DNA of 64,000 nucleotides from Desulfofustis sp. PB-SRB1. GTDB taxonomy: Bacteria > Desulfobacterota > Desulfobulbia > Desulfobulbales > Desulfocapsaceae. The stretch's first letter is position 1, and the number at the start of each line of letters is the position of its first letter. The stretch lies in assembly GCA_016722945.1 (NCBI GenBank), contig JAEQMT010000037.1, forward strand, positions 124,001-188,000, read 5' to 3'. Of this stretch, positions 58,627-64,000 are shown piece after piece. The position numbers and the translations under genes were made by a program. Under the pieces are notes generated by a model. That model made no database searches and was not told the origin of the DNA. It saw only the letters and a program-made list of their open reading frames with translations.

Positions 58627-59565
58627 CTAACACTCGAGGGCACCGATAATGTCTCTGATGGATGTCAGCTTTTCCCGGGTCACATACTCGCCAAGACCAT
58701 CCACGATCTGCTCGGCACCCCGCGGATTGACGAAATTGGCGGTGCCGACCTGGACCGCGGCGGCGCCGGCCAGCATGAACTCCAGGGCATCTTCGGTGGT
58801 ACTGATGCCACCGATGCCGATAACCGGAATCGTTACCGCCCGCGCCACCTGGTAGACCATGCGCAGGGCTACCGGCTTGATGGCGGGCCCGGAAAGGCCG
58901 CCGAACATGTTGGCCAGTACCGGTTTTTTACGGTCTACATCGATGGCCATACCGATAAGTGTATTGATCAGCGAAATGGAGTCAGCCCCAGCCTCCTGCA
59001 CCGCCACCGCAATGGCGGCGATATCGGTGACATTGGGAGAGAGCTTCACCATAACCGGTACATCGGCTGCCGCCTTCACCGCCCTGGTCACCGCTGCCGC
59101 CATCTTGGTATCAGCGCCGAAGGAGACCCCGCCATGAGCGACGTTAGGACAGGATATATTGACCTCGAGGGCGCTGATACCCTCGACTCCGGCCAGGTTT
59201 GCCGCGATCTGCCCATATTGCTCCACCGAATCACCTAAAATATTGACGATGACCGGAACGTTCAAACCACGTAGATAGGGAATCTTTTCACTGACAAAAC
59301 GCTCTACCCCGACATTTTGCAAACCAATGGCATTGAGCATTCCGCAGGCGGTCTCGGCAATCCGCGGCGGCGGGTTGCCTTGACGCGGATGCAGGGAGAT
59401 ACCTTTAACGATAATGCCGCCCAGCCGATGCAGGTTGATAAGATTTTCGAACTCGCGGGCGTAACCGAAGGTGCCCGAGGCGGTCAGCACCGGGTTGGCA
59501 AGCATCAGCGAGCCGATATCGACGCGCAGATCGGCGCCGCCGGTGTCCCCGGCTAAAGCTGCCAT
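58627..59565 (-). CDS. pyrD: Dihydroorotate dehydrogenase B, catalytic subunit
   Basis: A 312-aa FMN enzyme of class 1B. Motifs: LANPVLTASGTFGYAREFEN, NISCPNVAHGGVSFG with the catalytic Cys of class 1 enzymes, VMVKLSPNVTDIAAIA and GIGGISTTEDALEFMLAGAA. It oxidises dihydroorotate to orotate with electrons passing to the PyrK subunit and NAD. The start overlaps the pyrK 3' end by 13 bp, so subunits are made together. Confidence 0.95.
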   Translation of the reverse strand: MAALAGDTGGADLRVDIGSLMLANPVLTASGTFGYAREFENLINLHRLGGIIVKGISLHPRQGNPPPRIAETACGMLNAIGLQNVGVERFVSEKIPYLRGLNVPVIVNILGDSVEQYGQIAANLAGVEGISALEVNISCPNVAHGGVSFGADTKMAAAVTRAVKAAADVPVMVKLSPNVTDIAAIAVAVQEAGADSISLINTLIGMAIDVDRKKPVLANMFGGLSGPAIKPVALRMVYQVARAVTIPVIGIGGISTTEDALEFMLAGAAAVQVGTANFVNPRGAEQIVDGLGEYVTREKLTSIRDIIGALEC

Positions 59566-60341
59566 TGCAAATCCCTCGCGTCGAAGACCGGACCGTCGAC
59601 GCAGACATGCACATAGTTGTCGTCATGGCCCATGACGGTACACCCCAGGCACGCCCCCATGCCGCAGGCCATCACGCTTTCCACCGATACCTGGCAGGGG
59701 TTGCCGCTTTTTACGCAGATACCGTGCAGGGCGGCCAGCATGGGCTGGGGCCCACATCCGTAGATAACCGTATCGGTGGACAGGGGATGCGTAATCAGCA
59801 GATCGGTGGCCAATCCTTTCTCGCCAAAGGTGCCGTCCTCGGTTATACAGTGAAGCGACAGGCCGAATTGAGCATAATCCTCTACCAGCGGCTCAACGTC
59901 AGCCCTGCTTCGCCCGCCCAGAATGATCCGGTCGTCTGCCGCATGATGGCCACCGCGGCTGCGTTCTTTGGCCAGAAAAAGCAAGGGTGCAATCCCCAGG
60001 CCGCCGCCTATGAGACAGGCGGGCGCATCCTTGACCAATTGGTACCCCCGGCCCAGTGGGCCGAGCAGATCAAGTTCATCATCGACGCGGGCCGAGGCCA
60101 GAATCGCGGTTCCCCGCCCAACCACGTTGAAATATATCTGCAGGGTGCCTGAACCGGTTGCCTGATGAATGGAAAACGGCCGTCCCAGCAAGGGATCGTG
60201 CCGCTCTGAGGGCCGTATCATGATAAACTGGCCGGGCCGGGCAGCCCCCGCTATGAGCGGTGAACGCATGGTCAGCCGCAATGTTTGGGTGGACAACCGC
60301 TCCACCCGTGTTATGCTTGCCTTTTCCTGATACTGAGTCAT
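59553..60341 (-). CDS. pyrK: Dihydroorotate dehydrogenase B, electron-transfer subunit
   Basis: A 262-aa FAD/2Fe-2S protein. The flavodoxin-reductase-like part holds GQFIMIRPSERHDPLLGRPF and CLIGGGLGIAPLLFLAK. The iron-sulfur cysteines lie in ESVMACGMGACLGCTV with a fourth in YVHVCVDGPVF. It passes electrons between PyrD and NAD. Its start codon (CAT at 60339-60341 on the plus strand) shares bases with the divergent pilD ATG, so either that pilD start is wrong or the two promoters lie inside each other's coding region. Confidence 0.95.
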   Translation of the reverse strand: MTQYQEKASITRVERLSTQTLRLTMRSPLIAGAARPGQFIMIRPSERHDPLLGRPFSIHQATGSGTLQIYFNVVGRGTAILASARVDDELDLLGPLGRGYQLVKDAPACLIGGGLGIAPLLFLAKERSRGGHHAADDRIILGGRSRADVEPLVEDYAQFGLSLHCITEDGTFGEKGLATDLLITHPLSTDTVIYGCGPQPMLAALHGICVKSGNPCQVSVESVMACGMGACLGCTVMGHDDNYVHVCVDGPVFDARDLQWQL

Positions 60342-61146
60342 GATAGGCTATTCGATGATATCACTTGATCCGTTTGTCGCTCTTGCCGTCTTTGTGTTCG
60401 GCGCCGCCATCGGCAGCTTTCTCAACGTGGTTATCCTCAGGCTGCCACAGCCGGGCGCCTCCATCGTTTTCCCCGGCTCACATTGCCCACACTGTAAACA
60501 TCGTCTGCGGTGGCGCGACAATATCCCGCTGCTCAGCTTTATCATGCTGCGTGGTCGCTGCGCGTACTGCCGGGCCCCTGTTTCGTTCCAATACCCGGTG
60601 GTGGAAGCACTTACTGCCTTGCTGGCACTGGCAAATGCGGCGGTATTCGGGATCAGTGTGGCGGCACTGGGCTATTTTGTCTTTTGTGCGGCCCTTGTCA
60701 CTATAATCTGGATCGACATACACCACCAGATAATACCAGATGTCATCAGCCTGCCCGGTATCGGGTTCGGTCTGTTGTTTTCCTTTGTCTCTCCGCTTGT
60801 CACCTGGCAGGATTCACTGATCGGCGCCGTCGTCGGTTTCGGTATTTTCTATGCGATCTCACTTGCCTACTATCTGCTGCGCGGCCATGACGGACTGGGC
60901 GGCGGCGATGTCAAGCTGCTTGCCATGCTGGGCGCGTTTCTGGGTTATAAATCCCTGCTCTTTATCATATTTGTCAGCTCGTTTACCGGCACCATAGCGG
61001 GGTTATGGGCGATGCGCACGCAGAAACTGGGCGGCCGAACCCGTATCCCGTTCGGCCCGTTTCTCTGCGTCGGCGCCATGCTGTATCTTTTCCTTCATAC
61101 CCGAATCGATGCTCTCTGGCACTGGTATATCAGCTTGCTGGCTTAA
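60340..61146 (+). CDS. pilD: Type IV prepilin peptidase / leader peptidase
   Basis: A 268-aa polytopic membrane aspartyl protease that cleaves and methylates type IV pilin-like precursors. Zinc cysteine pairs CPHCKHRLRW and CAYCRAPVSF come after the first helix. Catalytic Asp residues lie in IIWIDIHHQIIPD (about 128) and GLGGGDVKLLAMLGAFLG (about 190). An ATG at 60355 is an equally good start and would separate it from pyrK. No pilin genes are in the window. The stop codon at 61144-61146 is the first base pairs of repeat copy B. Confidence 0.93.
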   Translation: MIGYSMISLDPFVALAVFVFGAAIGSFLNVVILRLPQPGASIVFPGSHCPHCKHRLRWRDNIPLLSFIMLRGRCAYCRAPVSFQYPVVEALTALLALANAAVFGISVAALGYFVFCAALVTIIWIDIHHQIIPDVISLPGIGFGLLFSFVSPLVTWQDSLIGAVVGFGIFYAISLAYYLLRGHDGLGGGDVKLLAMLGAFLGYKSLLFIIFVSSFTGTIAGLWAMRTQKLGGRTRIPFGPFLCVGAMLYLFLHTRIDALWHWYISLLA

Positions 61147-61241
61147 CTTGGGGTCAGGTCTTTTATTTTGGTGTTTTGCTATCAGGTGGTTTGCTGAAAA
61201 AAGTTTATAAAACACCAAAATAAAAGACCTGACCCCAAGTT
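61145..61241. repeat. Palindromic REP/MITE-like element, copy B
   Basis: Perfect 33-bp arms (61145-61177 and 61209-61241) contain GGGGTCAGGTCTTTTATTTT and are separated by a 31-base loop with TTTGCTGA. It starts in the stop codon of pilD and ends before the SDH proteinase gene. It is homologous to copy A at 2920-3011 in arms and in loop (copy A is inverted). In RNA it would be a strong hairpin and may end pilD transcripts. Confidence 0.92.
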
Positions 61242-61280
61242 AACTGAAGTTAAGTTCAACCTAATTCGGACATCAAGACC

Positions 61281-62294
61281 ATGATCACATCGAGCAACTC
61301 CAAAAAGAAAATCAAGAAGCCGCCGGTTCTGTTTCAGCAAACCCAGGAGATATTGGCCGGCATCCAGGCCAAACTGGACATGCAGATCCTTACCTACTGG
61401 AACTCCCATAACGGCTCGGTCTGCTATAACGACGTCAACGCCATGTATGAGATTCTCAAAAAAATCGGCAAGCAGGAGCGATTGGCCCTGTTCATTAAGT
61501 CCGGCGGTGGCAACGGCCAGGCCTCGCTGCGCATCATCAATCTGTTACGCCAGTACTGCCCGGAAATTATTGCGCTGGTGCCGGTGGAGTGCGCCTCCGC
61601 CGCCACCATGATCGCCATCGGCGCCGATACCATCCAGATGGGGCCACTTGCCTATCTCACCGCCGTCGACACCTCGCTGCGCCATCAGCTTTCACCGCGG
61701 GACAAGGAAAACCGCAGCGTCTCGGTGAGTCTGGACGGGGTCAATCGGGTCATCCAACTCTGGGGCAAGGAGGCCCATGCCAACCATACCAATCCGTACG
61801 AGGCGCTGTTTCCCTATATTCATCCCCTGGTAATCGGCGCCATCGACCGGTCTGAATCGCTGTCCATCAAGATCTGTCGGGAAATCATGTCGTATCATAT
61901 TGAGGACGCCGAAAAGATCAACGAAATCAGTACCCAGCTCAACGCCAACTACCCCTCGCACGGCTACCCCATCACCCTGCGAGAGGCCCGCAAGATCGGC
62001 CTGCCGGCCCATGAAATGGACGACGGCGTAAATACCCTGCTGCTGGAACTCAACAAGGTATATACCGAAATGGGGCAACAGGCGGTCACCGACTACGATG
62101 AGTTCAACTATCACAACCACGCGATTTTAAATATCATTGAAGGCAATGAGATACAGGTCATTTTTCAGACCGATGAGGACTGGCACTACATCAAGGAAGA
62201 ACAGCGGTGGAGCTCAACAAATGACGCCAGCGCCTGGCATGTGACGCAAACCTTAAACGGCAAAGTGGTGAAATCGGTGCTGCACATCAGCTGA
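61281..62294 (+). CDS. SDH-family Clp-fold serine proteinase
   Basis: A 337-aa protein of the SDH (serine dehydrogenase proteinase-like) family with ClpP/crotonase fold. The oxyanion region is ALFIKSGGGNGQASLRIINL and the likely catalytic Ser is in LVPVECASAATMIAIGADTI (about residue 105), with a downstream MGPLAYLTAVD. No signal or membrane helix is seen in it, so it is predicted to be cytoplasmic. The N-terminus is basic. Substrates are unknown. It stands alone, between repeat copy B and the convergent TRAP transporter. Confidence 0.82.
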   Translation: MITSSNSKKKIKKPPVLFQQTQEILAGIQAKLDMQILTYWNSHNGSVCYNDVNAMYEILKKIGKQERLALFIKSGGGNGQASLRIINLLRQYCPEIIALVPVECASAATMIAIGADTIQMGPLAYLTAVDTSLRHQLSPRDKENRSVSVSLDGVNRVIQLWGKEAHANHTNPYEALFPYIHPLVIGAIDRSESLSIKICREIMSYHIEDAEKINEISTQLNANYPSHGYPITLREARKIGLPAHEMDDGVNTLLLELNKVYTEMGQQAVTDYDEFNYHNHAILNIIEGNEIQVIFQTDEDWHYIKEEQRWSSTNDASAWHVTQTLNGKVVKSVLHIS

Positions 62295-62340
62295 TGATGT
62301 TTGCTGCCGGTCACCTGCCAAAAAAGAAAAACCAGGGGAA

Positions 62341-63645
62341 TCAGTGCACCAGATTCGGCAGCCAGAGCACCAGTCCGGGAAAAACGATGAAAATAATCAG
62401 GCCAACCGTTTCCACCAGGGCAAAGGGAATGGCGCCGCGAATGACATCCATCAGCGTCACCGAGGGTGGTGACACCCCTTTAATGACAAATAGATTCAGC
62501 CCTACCGGCGGCGTCTCCGTGCCGATCTCACAGGCAATGGCCATCACGATGCCGAACCAGAGGCTCGAATAACCCATCTGCAGCACGATCGGCAGGAGGA
62601 TGGGGGTGCTGATGAGAATAACCGAGACCACATCCATGAACATGCCCATGATATAGATCAGGGCAAAAATGCAGAACAGGATTGCCCAATTCGGCACATC
62701 CAGGGTGGCAACGAAGGAGGCCAGTTCCTGCGGCACCTGCAGGCGGGTCAACACATAGCCGAAGAGCAGCGCCGAGGCGAAGATCAGCATAATCATGGCA
62801 CTGGTGCTGATGGTGGACCGAAGAATCGTTCGCATGGTCCGCCAGCTCAATTTCTTTTTAAACCAGGCCAGGATGAGCGCGCCGATACAGCCCACCGAGG
62901 CCGCCTCGGTGGGCGTGGCGATGCCCTTATAGATACTTCCCAGCACCAGCACGATAAGCAACACCGCCGGCCATATCTGAAACAGGGCGGAAAAGCGCAT
63001 TGCCCAGGTGACCGTATCGGTGGTGCGTGGGGCGATATCGGGACGGACAATACCCACCACGAAGATATAGCCCATCATCAGAGCGGCAAGAACAATGCCC
63101 GGAACAATGCCGGCAATAAAGAGTTTGCCCACCGATTCGTCGCCGACCACGCCATATAGAATCAAGGCGACACTGGGCGGGATAAGCAGGGCCAAACCAC
63201 CGGAAGCGGCGACGCAGCCGGTGGCAAGGGACTTATCATAACCGCGGCGAAGCATTTCCGGGATGGCAAAACTGCCGATGGTGGCGGCACCGGCAACACT
63301 GACCCCGCACAAGGCGCTGAAAATAGCACAGGCGGCAACGCTGGCCATGCCCATGGAACCGGGCAGCCGATTGCACCAGCGGTTGGTGGCGGTAAAGATG
63401 TTCGAGCCGATGCCCGAATGAAAGATGATTTCACCCATGAGAATGAACAGCGGTACCGCAACCAGGGGAAAAACCGCCAGACGGTCGTAGATGACGCCGG
63501 GAACCGCACCGAGTCCCCGCCCCCCCTGCACCAGCAGAATACCGACGACACTGGCCGTTCCCAGAGCGCCGAACACCGGCATGCCAAGAAACAGCAGGAC
63601 GAGAAAAATACCGATTATAATGAGGGTAATGGCAACAGGATCCAC
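62341..63645 (-). CDS. TRAP transporter large permease (DctM)
   Basis: A 434-aa polytopic protein of the DctM family with about twelve helices. Typical regions: PLFILMGEIIFHSGIGSNIF, ICAFSALCGVSVAGAATIGS-like stretch near residue 120, CVAASGGLALLIPPSVALIL and a C-terminal GTETPPVGLNLFVIKG. It imports carboxylates with sodium. The start is GTG 63645, 5 bp after the dctQ-like stop. The binding-protein gene must lie beyond the window or elsewhere. Confidence 0.92.
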   Translation of the reverse strand: MDPVAITLIIIGIFLVLLFLGMPVFGALGTASVVGILLVQGGRGLGAVPGVIYDRLAVFPLVAVPLFILMGEIIFHSGIGSNIFTATNRWCNRLPGSMGMASVAACAIFSALCGVSVAGAATIGSFAIPEMLRRGYDKSLATGCVAASGGLALLIPPSVALILYGVVGDESVGKLFIAGIVPGIVLAALMMGYIFVVGIVRPDIAPRTTDTVTWAMRFSALFQIWPAVLLIVLVLGSIYKGIATPTEAASVGCIGALILAWFKKKLSWRTMRTILRSTISTSAMIMLIFASALLFGYVLTRLQVPQELASFVATLDVPNWAILFCIFALIYIMGMFMDVVSVILISTPILLPIVLQMGYSSLWFGIVMAIACEIGTETPPVGLNLFVIKGVSPPSVTLMDVIRGAIPFALVETVGLIIFIVFPGLVLWLPNLVH

Positions 63646-63650
63646 GATAA

Positions 63651-64000
63651 TTACTGCTCTTCTAGCTGATTATCAGTTGTGTCGGCTACCCCGGCGCCGC
63701 TGATCAGACCAGTGATCCGCACCACAATCTGCATCGCCAACAAGAGTGAGCCGATGGGAATAATGGCGTAGGGAATCCACATGGGAACGTTGAGCAGGGA
63801 ACTGGAGTGATAGCCGCCGCGAAACGCCATAAGCGAGGATTTTGCACCCTGCCAGACAATAATGAGGCAGAAGCAGAGAACGATGCAGGAGGTAATGATA
63901 TCAAGCACCCGGCGGGCGTTGCCGGGCATGAGACTGATGACCGAGGTCATCCGCACATGCTTGTCTTGGTGCATCACCCAGCCGGCCGCCATAAAGGCGA
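63651..64000 (-). CDS. TRAP transporter small permease (DctQ), partial
   Basis: The frame runs off the window end (codons for Ala-Phe precede the Met at 63992), so only about 116 C-terminal residues are seen. It has two to three hydrophobic helices (ITSCIVLCFCLIIVWQGAKS and WIPYAIIPIGSLLLAMQIVV), the normal end of DctQ. It partners DctM in one operon. Confidence 0.87.
   Translation of the reverse strand, partial: AFMAAGWVMHQDKHVRMTSVISLMPGNARRVLDIITSCIVLCFCLIIVWQGAKSSLMAFRGGYHSSSLLNVPMWIPYAIIPIGSLLLAMQIVVRITGLISGAGVADTTDNQLEEQ

Overview
The window looks like a chromosomal segment of a strict or facultative anaerobe of the Desulfobacterota (old Deltaproteobacteria), most likely Desulfobulbales-like. 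This is inferred from a split-Soret-type cytochrome with an in-frame TGA at a conserved cysteine site, an aldehyde:ferredoxin-oxidoreductase (tungsten) enzyme, multihaem cytochromes, TRAP and tripartite tricarboxylate transporters, and a Gram-negative envelope set (LptD, MltA, MltB, AsmA-like). No rRNA is present, so the taxonomy stays an inference.

Layout. 1-9.8 kb: the 3' end of a DNA polymerase III alpha gene, a MoxR / DUF58 / transglutaminase cluster, a large AsmA-like gene on the minus strand, and a sulfite-oxidase-family molybdoenzyme. 10-11 kb: an L-lactate dehydrogenase. 11.2-27.0 kb: a complete minus-strand type 3 BREX phage-defence operon in the order brxF, brxC, pglXI, [DUF3696-type ATPase, 349-aa PIN-like protein], brxHII, pglZ, brxA. 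The bracketed pair is not part of the canonical type 3 set. It is joined on both sides by overlapping stop/start codons and is the best candidate here for an undescribed embedded system. 27.6-27.9 kb: two tiny overlapping membrane-protein genes. 28-39.4 kb: an MscS channel, then a minus-strand redox operon (regulator, Tat ferredoxin, AOR enzyme, 120-aa protein, octahaem cytochrome, split-Soret selenoprotein candidate, outer-membrane barrel, probably HD/zinc-ribbon protein), and a lone periplasmic protein gene. 39.5-41.6 kb: tRNA-Arg(ACG) with a terminator, and RNase E/G. 41.9-49.9 kb: envelope and housekeeping genes on the plus strand (lptD, DHH phosphoesterase, mltB, mltA, aminotransferase, SAM hydrolase). 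49.8-55.7 kb: a minus-strand catabolic operon (HMG-CoA-lyase-like, CaiB/BaiF CoA transferase, TctC/B/A transporter, AbrB-like). 55.8-60.3 kb: pyrK-pyrD-aroD-aroE-aroA. 60.3-64 kb: prepilin peptidase, a Clp-fold SDH proteinase, and a TRAP transporter cut by the window end.

How the parts work together. BREX combines a site-specific methyltransferase (PglX), ATPases (BrxC, BrxF), a helicase (BrxHII) and a PglZ phosphatase-fold protein to mark self DNA and block phage replication; the embedded ATPase pair may add a second layer. The redox operon reads as a cell-envelope electron path from an AOR enzyme and a Tat-exported ferredoxin to two c-type cytochromes. A pair of homologous palindromic elements of about 95 bp (2920-3011 and 61145-61241) lies outside the genes, except that the first supplies the apparent start codon of the transglutaminase gene.
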